DNA of 64,000 nt from Saccharina japonica (GCA_008828725.1 MEHQ01001971.1:309530-373529), one strand, 5' to 3'; numbered from the stretch's first letter, positions 12,600 to 26,700 are shown. Notes: generated by a model not told the origin, from the letters alone. Numbers and translations: made by a program.

Positions 12600-12850
12600 T
12601 TGGGTGTACTCCTCAGGTATGACATCAGTACGTGTAGGCAGATCATCTACAGATACATCATCTACTGTAGAAGCCAACCTGCCCTTACGAGGTGTTGTGT
12701 AGGATCTGTATGCTACAGATCCAACCCATGATATATATGCTAGATGATGCAGATTGAACGCCTCCCACCCGGCAACATGAGCCAGACCATACATACCATA
12801 CAGATCATCTGCCCTGGATGATGAAGATCATCAACTGGGGATCTGATCTA
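12600..12850 (+). repeat. Dispersed repeat, copy 2 (GATCAT-rich)
   Basis: Partner of 4861-5145, sharing the CACCCGGCAACATGA block and flanking GATCATCTAC motifs. It runs directly into a 10-bp tandem repeat (CTGATCTATCTGATCTGTCT type) at 12842-12905. Confidence 0.6.
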
Positions 12851-13659
12851 TCTGATATGTCTGATCTGTCTGATCTGTCTGATCTATCTTATCTGTCTGA
12901 TCTGTACATGATCTGTCCGGTGCGTGCGTGGAAGCTTCGGTCTGTGCCCTGCCTGTGCCTTGCCTCCCATGGATTGCCCAGCAGCGGCAGCAGCAGCAGC
13001 AGCGGCGGTAGATTTCTTGCGGCGTAATCATATGCCATACGTATTGCCTATTCGGTACCATTGTTTGCATGTGCTTCGAAGTGCTTGATCGATACGCGGG
13101 GAACATTTGAAACAGTGTAGTAAGGCATATCCTACTCTGGCCTGGCGGTGTCGCGACACATACTCAGCTGCAAACAACATTACGAGGTTTAGTACAAGGG
13201 TACTCCACTGCATACCCGAGTATGTATGGACAAGATAACCAGCTTTAATACCGGGTAGAAAAGCCAGAGTGTGTATGCCCTACTGCAACTTTTACACTAA
13301 TTGTACTACAAAATTTGGACGGCGTGTTTTGGAGGTGGTGGTCGGTGCGTATCATACACTGATACTATACTATACGACGGAGGTAGGTTATACTTTCTAT
13401 ATATATCCTTATACTGGTATATATTATTTGATATCATATGTAAAATGTATTATGTGCCTTGCGTGGAGACACGTCTGGGCAAGAACGCGATGGAAATGGA
13501 CCACCGCTGCCGGTGGGTGAGTGGGTGGGTGGGTGGGTCGGTAGACGAGTAGGGTTGCGTTTTGTGTATTATAATGGTATTCAAGTGGTACCGATGTACC
13601 CGGCAGGGTTGGCCCCGTTTGGCAAGCTTTTCTCACTTGCAGGTTATGTTAGCCTTGCT

Positions 13660-13945
13660 TGCCTCAGGCGCCTCGCCATGTGATTGGTTTCTGGTATTTG
13701 GCTCGTCATCTGATGGGTTGCTCTTCTTTAGGCTCGTCTTCTGATTGGTTCCTGTTGTTTGGCTCGCCATCTTATTGGTTGCTCATCTTCAGCCTCGTCT
13801 TCTGATTGGTTCCTGATATTTGGCTCGCCATATGATTGGTTACTCGTCTTTAGGCTCGTCTTCTGATTGGTTCCTGATATTTGGCTCGCCATCTGATAGG
13901 TTGCTTATATTTTGGCTCGTCTTCTGATTAGTTCCTCTCCTTCTG
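13660..13945. repeat. 65-bp minisatellite with ATTGG boxes
   Basis: Four to five head-to-tail units of about 65 bp, each with TCTGATTGGTTCCTG, TTTGGCTCGCCAT and TTAGGCTCGTCT. Unit identity is about 85-90 percent. Every unit carries two ATTGG (CCAAT reverse) motifs. Confidence 0.85.
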
Positions 13946-14034
13946 TTGGGTTTGTGTTGGTACGGTTGGTTGTCTCTTGGGTTAGACGTCGGGCTGTGTG
14001 AGGACGGATTCGAACTGTTGGCGGAGCGTGGGCG

Positions 14035-14405
14035 AGCGGCAGTGAGCACCAAACTGTTTTTAATGTTCCCTTCCATGAACATCAATATTTCGATGATAAT
14101 AGGTGATGGACACTACTTTTTTGCTTGTTTGGGCGGAGGGGGACGGCGGCAGTGACCACCAAGCTGTTTCTGTTCAGTTGTTCCCTTACATGAAAATCAA
14201 GACATTTATACCTTTCCATGGGTTTGATGATGCAATACCGCTTCAAATTGCTCGCTGGGGCAGGGAGCACCAAATGGTTCTTGTTCCCTTCCATGAAATC
14301 AGTAAACATATATCTATGGGTTTGTACGATACTGGTTGGCTTGTTTGCTTGTTTGGGCGGAGGGGGGCGGCAGCCGTTTCCTTCCGCCATGGAAATCAAT
14401 AAATA
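14035..14405. repeat. Degenerate longer tandem repeat
   Basis: Three loose copies of a 110-180 bp unit containing CACCAAACTGTTT or CACCAAGCTGTTT, GTTCCCTTCCATGAA and TTGCTTGTTTGGGCGGAGGG. A further partial copy lies near 14685-14720. Confidence 0.6.
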
Positions 14406-15085
14406 GATCATTACCGCCGCGTTATCAATTATGGGAAGGAGGGAAGGAGGGAAGGCACCATAGTACTGCTGCCAGTAGTGACGAGGGGGTGGAACATCGA
14501 CAAGGAGAACGTCGGGTAAATGAGGCGAGGGTTTGCCGTGAAAGGGAGGGAGGGTAAGGGTGTAAGGGTGTAAGGAGGGACCTTCAGGAAGGGCATTGGA
14601 ATATAATATCATATGCACATGGGTTGATGTTGCGATGGTTCATTGTATGATACCAGTACGACTGTTTTGCGTGTTAGGGCAGTGAACACGAAACTGTTTC
14701 TGCTGTTCCCTCCAATGCATAATTGACACATTGATATCGATACTTATTTGGCTGTCGCACCCACGAAGCAGTTCAAACTTTGAACACTCTCGTCGTTGAC
14801 GAAAAGATATACTTGTACCAGTACATGTAGACTGCGCTCTCTGGCGTACCAGGTACCTGGTGTGTTTTATAAAACATCGTAGTGTTTTTGTTGCGGGCCA
14901 TCCGGAAATAAACGCTCACCACTTGGTTTACGTCGACGGCTATGTGTTGCTACGAGCATGCTTCTTTCATTCGTAAATAGATCAATGTCTACCTTTACAT
15001 TGAAGGAATATAATTATCCACCGTAAACCAGATACTAGACAGCTGTAGTATTACAGTAGTAATAGTGCGAGTAGTGCCGTGTCTC

Positions 15086-15290
15086 CTAACTGCGCGCTTT
15101 TATGCCTGGAAACGGCGGGTATACCGCCTGCGCATACATATCATACGGCGCCTGCACATTGTTGTCCCCCAAAAAGAATTTGTCGCTGTACATATTCAAG
15201 AAAGCACGCGCAAGATGCCGAAACCCACCTCGCAAGCGGTTCTTAGCAGGATGCAGCTCGCCCTTCATGTCACTCGCTGAACACCTAATG
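15086..15290 (-). CDS. Candidate terminal exon, unidentified protein
   Basis: On the minus strand, an acceptor-like GTGTTCAG is followed by an open frame ending in TAG at about 15086. It carries MKGELHPAKNRLRGGF, NMYSDKFFLGDNN and MYAQAVYPPFPGIKARS. The amino acid mix and codon choice look coding, unlike neighbouring frames. I recognise no family. It could be the last exon of a minus-strand gene whose other exons were not found, or a captured gene fragment. No partner exon could be placed between 15.3 and 17.5 kb. Confidence 0.35.
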
Positions 15291-15324
15291 CCGCTTCGCG
15301 GTTAGCGCAAGCAATGTCTGCTTG

Positions 15325-15400
15325 GTCGGTGAAAACCTGGCGTGCTCCGTTCCGGCATCGTAGGGATGCGAGGGTCTATAGTTAACGAATACGGCCGCCA
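15325..15400 (+). repeat. Dispersed 60-bp repeat, copy 2
   Basis: TCGGTGAAAACCTGGCGTGC, then CCGTTCCGGCATCGTAGGGA and TGCGAGGGTCTATAG. It matches 11945-12010 and, inverted, 20705-20765. Confidence 0.65.
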
Positions 15401-17539
15401 TGCTTGACATGTGTATACCCACACCCCTCGCCCAATGTCACAGACCCTAGCCCTAACCTATCCACTGGGAAATTGTCGGAAATATGTTGATGGGGGATTC
15501 TTAGTATTAATAGTAGTAGACTACCATGTCAATGTTTTTTGTCCAAGCTGGGCGAACTCGTAACATTTTATAGGTACGAGTACTGTGATGTTTTTATAGC
15601 CCTGCCCCACGGTCCCGTTAGATGCATACTTTTTGGGTGGTGCATTCTGTGTTATCAGTTCGACATTGGGTCTATCTAATCATAGGGTGGTCAATATAGC
15701 TATGTATAGGAGTAGAGCTATCATACACCTTTGGAGCGATTAGTTTCGGGAATGGCATATGGCGGGACTCGGGCTTTGTCCGGAAATCATGAAATGGTTC
15801 ACAATTAAACCCTTTGGGGCTTTCGAAGGGAAACATGTCCAAATAAAGTCACCACGATTACAGCCTCACCCACAGCTGTACGCACAAACTAGACGGAACG
15901 GTTCATTGGGTCAGGTCACCCTTCACGTTTTTTGGTCGCTACACACGAGTCTCAAAAGGACTAAAGGTGTACCATGGAGCGGGTTTCCTATGCCGTCAAC
16001 TGGCGTGACAAAACACCGGTATACCGTTTTATGGCTATTTTTCGAGTCTGACGGGTCCGTTTGAACTCTTATCTGCACAGAGAATCCCACTAGACTGGCA
16101 AATAGGAATAAAAAAGTGCATTGCAATATTAGTAGTAAAAATACACCCGACCGAAGCCCTCCAGATCTCAACAAGTCACAAGTACATTTGGCACTAGCGT
16201 GCGCAAACAAACAAAAATAAGCAAGTTATACACGATATTGTTATCCATCCATCCATCCATCCATCCATCCATCAATCTGTCACTTCCACCCCTAGTCTGC
16301 GCTAGTCTGCCTGACGCTATCTATACCGAGAAATGTACCCCCCCCCCTCCCCCTCACCCCCTACTGTCTTTTTTTTACTGTTTGTAGTATCAATCGTATT
16401 CATATGATATTCCCAATATCAATACCGATATCAATGTCGATATCAACGTCGATACCTACCAATGCCGATATCAATACCTATATCAGTATCGATATCACTA
16501 CCAACAGGTCTACCAGTATAATTCTGCAGTAGTAGTAGTAGTACGACCTAAAATATCGGCCTCGGTAGCAGCACAACAATGCCGTGCTCAAGCCAGATGC
16601 GTCGTATGTACCATACCGAACACAAGTATCAGGTATCCATCAAGCACCATTCGGGGCTCACTGGCAGCCTCTCCCTCGTGCCGATCTCGTACATATATCA
16701 CATCGTCAATCGCCTGTCGCTCCAATGTGTGCGTCTACTTCTCAGCGCGCATACATTTAGAACCCCAGCAACCGATGCAGTGGAAACTATGGTGTGCCTA
16801 CTGTCCTGTCCTGTGCTATCCTGTGCTGTGCTGTACTGTCCCGTGTAATCAACTTCCCTCTCCCCACACCTGACACGAATGTTACAATCGACCCACATCG
16901 TATAAACCCAGTCCTTGACCCATGTAGAAATGAATAACACAAAATCAGGGAAGTTTCAGGAAGTTTAAGCCCCCCTGGCGGGAGCATGTCATTGGGGGCT
17001 AACTGCACGCGCCATGAGCATTCCATAAATTACGATCGCGCCAAAAAAAGTGAGGAGGACCGCGCTAAACTCGGTTCCTTATCCTTCATCCTTAAATATG
17101 TTTTAAACCTGTTGGGCCAGCCAATACTATTGACACTTTTGCGGCCATACACGAACCGCCCCCCTGAGCCCCCCCAAACAAAATCGCAACCCTAGCATCG
17201 CCTAGAAACTCTCTTCCTACCTATGGAGTGTATCAGGCAGGCTACACTATACACCTCAGGGACGTACGCAATCACCACACCACTGCACTGTGCAATGCAC
17301 GTATGTATGTGCTTGCTGCTTTCGTCTGTCGCGAGATTGGCGTTTCGCACGCAATCACGATTTGCGCCGTATGTGCTTGCTGCTTTGGCCCGTCGCGAGA
17401 TTTGTCAATATGTTGTGAATTGCGTACCAAGTACGTACTGTACTATACGAAGGTAATGGCTGAACCAAATGGAAGAAAGACGCTCTCAATGAGAGCGAAG
17501 GGACATCGCCGTGGGTTGAGCTCTTGTCCTTCGCGGTTA

Positions 17540-17783
17540 CAGCCTGAATTGTTTCAGCCGTGCCTTCTTTAAACCCCGCTCTTTCAAGCCGTAGCTTCTT
17601 ACAGCCCGCTTTCTTCTTTTCTTCAACCTGTGGCTTCCTGAAGCTGTAGCTTCTTCAAATATGTCGTTTCTCCAACTTGCGGCTTCTTCAAACGGTAGCT
17701 TCGTACAGCCCGCTTTCTTCAAGTTGTAGCTTCTTCCAAGCTGTAATGTCTTCAAGCTGTAGCTTCTTCGAGATGTAGCTTCC
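17540..17783 (-). repeat. Degenerate GAAGCTACAGCTTGAAGAA repeat just after arsS
   Basis: Starting right after the arsS stop codon, about ten imperfect 20-30 bp units rich in GAAGAAGCTACAGCTT (minus strand). They probably fall in the 3' untranslated region. Confidence 0.6.
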
Positions 17784-20700
17784 TCAAGCTGTCGCTCCTT
17801 GGCAGCTAGAACCGTTGCCCGCCGTGCAGCCGTAGCAATGGCTCTCAAGCACAATATCGGTCGACTGCATGTCATCCACAGAATCCACGTCGAAGATGCT
17901 GTAACCGTCCTGTGCAACAAACGTTAGGCGGGAGACGACAAATACAAGCCGGTACAAATATTTATGACGTCGAAAAATGCCGATGTGTTGGTTTGTCTTT
18001 GTATCCCCACCGGAGACCTGGAAATGTTGAAAGCCCTTGAGTCAGTCCAGTGTGCGTCGGCGGCTGTAGTTGCTTACTTCAAGTATGCTTCTTTTAGAAA
18101 AATCACACCGCCTAAGAGAGAAATTACACCAACTCGTAGCGCGTCTGAGTGCTGTCAAGTACAGACGCACACCCCCCCTGCCCCCGTGGGCCAAGCTATA
18201 AAATGTCACGTGTCACCGTGTGATTTCGGCTGATGAAAATGCAATGGTCATCTTTAAAGCTGACACGATGAAAGGAGCGCTATAATATTGAATCGGCTGA
18301 TTTCGGCTCATGAATGCAACGGTCACCTGTAGAGCTATCTCCAAAGCTAACACCGGGAGTTTCGTGGACTGCTCGAACGGCACTTTCGGTAGCAGTCGAT
18401 CGTTTGCGCACATCGGCACAACGTTGGTTTAACGCACCACCGACGTGGCCTAAATTAAATGCCTTCACAAGGCTTCACACACCACTTACTCTCCTTGTGC
18501 ACCAAAAAGTACAAAACTACACGAGCAAAAAAGTATCATAAACGACAAAACAATAAGCAAAGTAGTTCAGAAACACTAGGTATGTATTAACAGTGCGTGG
18601 TGAGACCAAACGTTATAGTACCACTTTGTGGCTCTTTTTTCTTGCCGGCTTTTACTTCGCCAACCAAAGATAAAGCCTGTGCAGCAGCAGAGTGCCTATG
18701 GCCAAAACAACATAGTACTCGTATGTATTCAAAATATCGTACGTATCGTTTTCGTATACGTACCCGGTGTACGTCATATGTACATATTATACGTATAGTT
18801 CTCGTATATAGTGCAAGGCATGTATTATCGTATGTATTTGCGGAACAATAAAAGAGCCAACCAAGATAATGGCGTATTGTGCCTGGCATCATCTCAGGGG
18901 TCAGATGATGGCGAGACACCCCTTTTTGTTGGATTTTTCAATCTTGGGGAACATAGTGGCCAACTTTATGCTCCATACGAGGGGTACACCAATTTTCTTT
19001 GGCACTATGTTGCTGATAAGATTATGAACGAGCCACAAAGTGGTACCATAACCTTCGGTCTCAGACCTGCGCTTTCAACCAAGACGGTATTACCGTATAT
19101 ATTGTATTGTAACACATAAAACAGTCCCGCATCGGCACCGTCCCGCCTGACAGCACTGGGCTTATCGTATACAGAAGGAACCGAGCTGCTAGTGGTATGT
19201 TTCGATACCTCAACACCCCCAATCACCCACCGGGCCAATGCCACAAAATAAACACGGGCAAGAGAAACCAGTAGTGTTTTACCATTGGACCCTATGAACC
19301 ACTATTAATAGTAAACAGCTTCGACTAAATGGTTGATGGGGCAAACGTCACGGCAAACGTCACTCTTCATCACATCAACCATCTTCACTTCTCATTACAT
19401 CAACCAACTTGCCCAGGCGGACGACAGGGTTAGGCTTACCTTTTAGTGTAGACTATGAAGTCAACCGCATTTCAATGATTACGTCAGCAATTCAATCACA
19501 CAACCCAAGTGTATAGATCCCTCAGAGTAATGACATGCATGCACCAGTTCCAAGCACACAGCCAAGGCCTACATATACAGGTACTGGAGTGGGCGACATA
19601 CATGCACAGCACGAAGCTTCTCCGAAGCGCCAGCGTTGGTTCCGGCTGTGCCCATCCCCAATTCGAGCTGCTGATTGAAGTCGCAGTCGAAGATGCGCCC
19701 GTCCCACCCGACGTTAATCGTGTCCCTGAAACAAAAACAAAAAGCAAAACGTTTTCACGAATTTTATATGTAGGTGCTATAATAAATGTGAAAGAAACGT
19801 AACAGTCAGCCGCCCACATAACGTCAACAAACTCAACGGTTTCAGCCGATATCTACATATACGATACGTTGCTGGCGGCTACGCACCGTTACATCGGCGG
19901 TTTTCTAATCCAAATAAGACTAACAAACCAACAAAACAAAACGTGGCGTTGCGCACGGCATACCGCTCAACAAAAAAAACAGAGACAACGCAGGCAGGCA
20001 GGCAGGCAGGCAGGCCAGAAGATTGCTCGATGAGCACCGAGTAACTCCGGAGGTATTTCGCGAGCCACGATAGTTATGCTGCACGGGCGAAGCTTTGCCT
20101 CGGGGACAGTTGCTTGCAACGACACTAACTATTTTACTATGACGCTGCACAAAATATCCAACGCTAATTCCAGGTCTAAAATAGTTCATGTCCGAACCAA
20201 GGCGTATTACGGTAGTATTCGTGGCCGCTCGCCTCGGTGGTCTAGTGGTTACCCTCGAATGCTACTATGCTAGCGTTGATTTCGTGAGTTCGAATCCCAC
20301 CGTGGTCAGCTTGTGAATGTATTTGCAATCATAAAAAGGATCAACTACGAGACTGCTGAGAGCGCGTAGCTTGGGTGGGCGCAATTCGACGTGAGTCGAC
20401 GAAGGAAGAAAGGGCTGAAGTATGTTGCTCCTCTCAACATAAAAGCTTAAGACACGAACCGTAGTGGGAAGGGGGGATAAGAGCCTGCTTAGTGACCCTA
20501 CTGTACATCTGAGTTATGACTACACTAGGAAGGAGACAGAAAAGAAAGGAACGGCAAACATAATAAATGGGAAGGAAAACAAATACCTGATATTAATAGC
20601 TTAATGGGTTAGATAGCTTCATAGATAGCCTCATGTCGTAGTTAGTACGGAGGGTACTCATCTCATTAGCCGCATGTCATGCATGGCCTCACAGCAGTAG

Positions 20701-23700
20701 GCGTAATACTATACGTAGACCCTCGCATCCCTACAATACCGGGACGGAGCGGGGTGCCTAATATGGTTATGTTATTGTCGTATTACTAACATGCGAAGCA
20801 ACACAGTCCACATGTTGGTAACAGCGACTTTGGAACAAAACGCAAGCACAACGTGACGAACAATCCCATTCCTCAGAACCGTACCGTGGCATGCCTCAAT
20901 ATTCAGTCGGATAATACCTAGTCTTAAGAAATAGTCAATAGTCACTAGAAATGCCTCATTGCCTCATTGCCTCGTTGCATAGTCATACATACTCGTCGTG
21001 AAAAGCGTCTTTATGTACAACTTCAACACTTATCCCGAGTATATCCTACCTGGAATACCAATTCCACCTACAGCTCTAGTACTCTAGTACTGTATAAAAA
21101 GCGGTATATTAAAAGCGGCGTATTAAAAGGGTTATTACAGGCGCTTCAAACGCCTCATCATTCAGAGGGTTATTATGAATAGTTAATACACTCAGTGCAG
21201 TGCCTCATTATTGGGATGATTTAGATAAGGTTGATAGGGTTAGGGTTAATGGATAGAGCCAGTGCAAGTGCCTCATTATTGATAGTGCCAATAGAGCCAG
21301 CGTAAATGCCTCACTTGCACATGAGCCCGGTGCATGCCGCTGCGTTGAAGTTGCGGACGAGCAGCTCCATGTACTCCTGCAACTCTCCTCGACGGTACAG
21401 GAAGTCCGCAAACCGCTGTTGGCAAAGCGAAGCAAGCACGGGCGGGGGCGGATGTTCGCGATGCCTTGACGAACAGGTGTCCATACCATGAAACCATTAA
21501 ATCGATTATTCTCGTCCTTCACAGTGAATAGGAAGAATGAACCAGCGTGTGCTTGGTTTCGTCGAGTAGAAACAACGGATTATCGTCAACTCCATAACAG
21601 CAACAACAAAAACGACAATAGCAGCAAAAACAGGAACAAACAACAATAACAGTAGCAACATCAGCAGCACCAACAACAACCAACGCGGCCACATCTCTCT
21701 CCTTTCCTCCAGTACAACACAAAAAAACAGCACAAGGCGACGGGGCACAAAATGCTACTAACAACACTTTACTACTACTCCTAGTCGTCTATAGACATAC
21801 TAGAGCTCTACCCATCAAGCAATCAAGGCCAATTGACCCACGATTCTGGAGCGGAGTTACCTTGATGGGCATGTTGGTGATGGTGAAGAGGTTGTTGAAC
21901 TGGATGCCGAACGTTTCGTCGAGCTCTTCCTTGTACTTTGCCTCCAGCGCCGCCTTCCAACGAAAAACAAAACAAACAAAATAAGCCGACACGAAAAAAC
22001 AAAAAAGACTGTCATTTTACTATTGATATGAATACTTCGAACTATCACGTTAATGGACTCCACTGGAAGCGGAAGAGCTTGAAGCTTGGTACATATAAGC
22101 TGACAATCTAGAGTAGATTAACTCGCAAAAAAACACCTTGTGTACAATAGTCGCATTTTGCTGTTTTCGTCGGGGGGGGGGGGGCATGCGGCAGGTGACG
22201 TGTTGCGCCACAAAAGTACTGGCAGGACAATGCACGACTATGCGCTCCGAGCTCGATTCGTGTTTAGACCAGGTTTCGAGCCGTCTTCAAGTTTCCTCGT
22301 GATGAGGTCCACCTCTAGGTCTGGCTCTGCTGTTTCCTCGTCGTGCCTGATCTTGCTCGCCTCGCCTGCCCCGACTTCGCCGGGGGTGATCTTGGCCGTG
22401 CTCAATCCGTGTCTCAACACTTGAGGTTTTCGCCCTTTTTCAGGAATTGGTTGGTTTTTGACCGACCCCCTAGATGGTGCCGCCTCACTGGTGACTGTGA
22501 CTGTGAAGAGGTCAGTCTGTAATACAGATACAGTACTGTTATTAATAGTACCCTTTCGTTGCTGACCCCCGAGAGTAAGCAAGCACATGCATTCATTTTC
22601 CTATCATAGGAGTATGCATGCACCAGTACCCCAGTACCCCAGTACCTAAAACACTACTACTGACTGTACTACTACTGCTACTGCTGCTGCTGCTGTTGCT
22701 TGCTGCTGCACCAACATACTCGTCGGCGCGACCGACCATTGTCTGCTGCAGGTATGTACTGTGTACTAGTACCGCAACTAAGAGCTCGACATGTATTAAT
22801 AGTATGGTTGGACGAGTATCATACCAGGTACCTATCATGCTCTACTACTGCTGTATGCCCCACCACGTATACTACTGCTACTGCTACTGCTGTGCTGCTA
22901 GCGGGATAGCAAAACATAGTTATTGCTTGTTCATTGAATCGGTGCTTTATTTATTTTCACTAAAACTTTATATTTTTTACATCCATCCCTTGGCTACTGT
23001 CTATGATACATGATCAGCCGTGATTTGCCCATGATACATCCTCGGCCAATACGGCCATGCGCGGAGCCACAAGCAGGCGCCAGCCCACCGCGGCGAGGCC
23101 CCCCTTGTATTATTATATCAAGTTCTAATAGACTGGAAGCGCGAGAGGATAACCTGTGCCAGGTATATTTTAGGTTAACCAACAACAACGTAAGGCCAAT
23201 CATGTGTTGTGCCACATTATTAATAGTCGCCTAGCCAATAATGTCGTCGGGGGGGGGGAGGGGACACACGCCTCGTCGACCCTGCGCAAACCCAATCATG
23301 ATACTCTGTGCGGGATGTTTTTGAGGATCACGAACTCGCTCTCACCTGCTCGGGAGGCAGGAATCCTCCGACCGGGTTGTACACCAGGTCCAGCTTCAGC
23401 CCCGAGCCCGGCTTACCGTATCCCAGAGCGTTGAGCTTCATCAGCCCCCTGATACTGCGATCAAACACCCCACTGCCTCGTTGCATGTTCACGTTTTTCG
23501 GCGAATAGCACGGGAGAGACGCGACCACATGGACCTAAAAAATTACAAGATAGGGCATCAGGGCGGGGCAAACAGTGAGGGGTGGGAGGGGGGACATGTA
23601 CAACAACCAGATTATGACTATTAATAGACCAAAACGTCAAAATAGGGGCTGGCACCCGCCGTATGCCATGATAGGTCCCTGGCAAGTATGTTTGGCTCCA

Positions 23701-26700
23701 AACAGCGATGGCAGTAACTTTTTTATCCTGGCAGCCCTTCAAGGAATGACTTTTATGGAGACGGGTGGCAACACGTCTTCCTAACATCCAGTCACAATTC
23801 ACATTTGAACACGCTGGGCGCGCTAGACACGCCGGACACACTTACGTACCCCCGTACAGTATGCCTTTCAACCACGCATTAGTCACCTGCTAAAGCTGAA
23901 AGCACGATGCCAGAAACATCATTGTCGTTGCCATTGTGATGGTGATAGGAACGACGCCTCTTGGCTATGTAGTGCAGCCGAGCGCGACGTCTAGACCAAA
24001 ACAAGACCACGCTAACGATGTATACTATCACGATGCACCATACCACACCCTTCCTTTCATGTTCGCTGTACCTTGTTTTTTGCCAAGAATTCAGCCAGAT
24101 CTTCCTGTCCCGGCTCTTCCAGAACTGTCAGATTGCACCTGGTTCAGGTACACACATACACACATTGTTAGATTGGTAGCGTGGAAAGCACGAAGTCATT
24201 AGACCAGGCACGACTACGGCATTTAACAGCGGCGATTGTCTAGCACGAAACTACACTAAACTACACTAGACTAGACCACATTCCATTCCATTAATACCAC
24301 GGTGAAAAACACGCGCCCGAATTACCCGTAGGCAAGAAGATTGTAACCGGAAAAGATAAGACACAACCATTAGCTGCCCTATAGATCACGCCGCTATGTG
24401 GAACACTGTAATATCACTCAACATATGTAGCTCTGATAGCCCTAATAGCTCTAGTGGCTCTAGCAGCTCTAACAGCTCCAATAGCTCTAGAAACTTTAAT
24501 GGCTCTAATGGCTCCAGCTACAAACCCGCGTTAGGGGGTATTTGTAGTTGTATTGCAGCACTACTGTCGTCAACTACGTAGCGCTAGTCGCTGGTGGAAG
24601 GCATGTACAATAACAACATCATCGGAGATTTTGGGTTGGAGCGCATGTCCCCGGCTTCACCCACCTACCATACCCTATGTACCCTACCATACCCTACCAG
24701 ATATACGTTACGCGGCCGTGTAAACTAGCAACTGACTGCCTTTGCTTTGCTCGTAACAATCTACACTCAACACAGCTATAGCCACAGAAAAATTGAAGTA
24801 GCGTGGGCTCACCTGTCGATGACGTCGAGGTCTAGTGCTCGGCCTTGCTCCACCATGTATCGGAAGTTGTCGTTCAGCTCAGGCGCCCCTCCGGTGATGT
24901 CCAGGGTTGTTACGCTAGGGCTGTTCTTGATTATCTACGTACCAGATACAAGAAAGACGGCCGGGGAGACGATAGAGTTTAGTTAATTCGTACCAGGTAC
25001 AAGCTATTGGCGCTTTCACTTGAAGGTTATTACGAGAACAAATTCATGACAACGCAGCAGTCATATACTGATATACTGCAAGTACTGCAACGGTACAAGA
25101 TATGACGTGGTTCAACGCGTGTGAGGGGACTGCTCTTGTTGCACCATTTCTAAGCAGCGGCACGGCATATCTACTATCCTGTTGCAGACATGTTCAACGC
25201 AAAAGGGCTCGGCGTAGATATTGGAGTTCCATCTTCATGATGTTCCTTCCTGGAGCCCTTTTACCGACTTCTATTGCTACTGTTGGTGTTGGTGATATCA
25301 CATTTTGATACTCGTAGGTGATAGCGACAATCTAGATTGTGCTGACGAAACAGGCTCACCTCCATGCACCGCTCCGCGACCTCCCTGGTTGCCATTTCCT
25401 TCCGCTGGGGCGAAGACTCGACATGGCAGTGACTGCAAGCCTGTTGGGACCCGATCACGCCAACAAAAATCATTGGCGTCGTTTGAGGTAAGCGGGTACT
25501 ATTACTATTACTATAAGTGTTGCTGTAGGTTAGTAGTTCCAAAGTAGTGTATCGTGTGAGTGTATTCATAGTGGGGGTAAAGGAAATTGCCTGACATGCC
25601 CTTGAGCGTGCTCAAGCTGGGGTAGATAGTTTGAGGGCATGCACCTCCACCCTCCACCCCCATCACTCTGCAGCATGTTACCATTGCTGGGTACTTCGCC
25701 GCTTGCCAAAAGCTTCTACTGTACTGTACCCGGTATGGTCATAAGTCATAAGCCGTTGGCGTGGCCGAAAGCACGAGACTAATGGAGCTACAGGAGCTAC
25801 AGGAGCTAATGCTTGTAGACTACTAGCAATACTAGACCAGAGTATCTGCAATTGCAATTCAACAAGGCGACCGACGCCAGGATCGTCGACTCTACTACTA
25901 CACTACTGTACGAGTACCTGGTACAAATAGTAGTATACTACCCTGTACAGATACATACACGTACAATACATTAACGCAGTACCAGGTAACGCCCAAACGG
26001 GTAGGGTGGATCGTAAATGATCCGAGTCTGGCGGGAAGGCTTCTTGGCCTGGGTTTTTGTTAGTGGATGAGCTGCGGCAAGTTCCACACTACCCGGAGAG
26101 TTTACTCTTCGGGTGGCTATCCCCACCGCACCGGGCCCCTTCGGGGGTCAGGTCGGGTCAACATGCTCAAGTCTCCGGAGTAGTAGGCAGCAGGGGCTGA
26201 TACTTCCGAGGGGGCATGGAGTGAATTGACACACGACACGAAGTGAGACGTGGAAGTGTGGAGGGCGTAAGCTTTATTTTTACCCATCCGCCGGAGGATA
26301 AAAAAAAAAAAAAAATCGTAACACCAAAAAAAGGGCAGACTGGCTGTACAGTACCATGCCACTTCCCATGCGATGCTATTAGCCTACACCACGTACGTGC
26401 AGGCGAACAGTCTCAGGGGAATCGCTACCACATGATAGTCTTTTAACATGGCCCTTGATGATAGTGTTTCACCTGGTTGCAGAATAGCCCGATGTTGAGC
26501 TGGAAAATAGTAGACTTCTCGCGACTGATCTTGATACTCCTGAAGAAATAGAGGTAGTGCTAGTGAGTAAGAACATCTTCAAGGCAAACCAGACAACTAG
26601 CAGGCAGTCTTGGGTTGTACGTAGCACACGGCGTTGTCGTTTCGTGACAACACCGATATAACATATGACACCGTGCCGTCTCGCCGCTTAACTTCGCCGT

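Larger units (their letters stand above)
11351..17783. other. Intergenic region between pseudokinase and arsS
   Basis: About 6.4 kb with no confident gene. It holds dispersed and tandem repeats (listed separately), a poly-C run at 11917-11932 and one candidate minus-strand terminal exon (15086-15290). Long open frames here overlap low-complexity sequence. The two flanking genes point toward each other, so this is shared 3' space. Confidence 0.6.

Noticed and set aside
12153-12794. 213-codon minus-strand frame
   Set aside because: It crosses a poly-G run, A-rich low-complexity sequence and the GATCAT dispersed repeat; composition is not coding.
13660-13945. CRISPR array
   Set aside because: Units are contiguous 65-bp tandem copies without unique spacers, in a eukaryotic setting.
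20232-20312. Functional tRNA gene
   Set aside because: A and B boxes are good, but the stems have mismatches and the sequence continues into the SINE body shared with three other copies.
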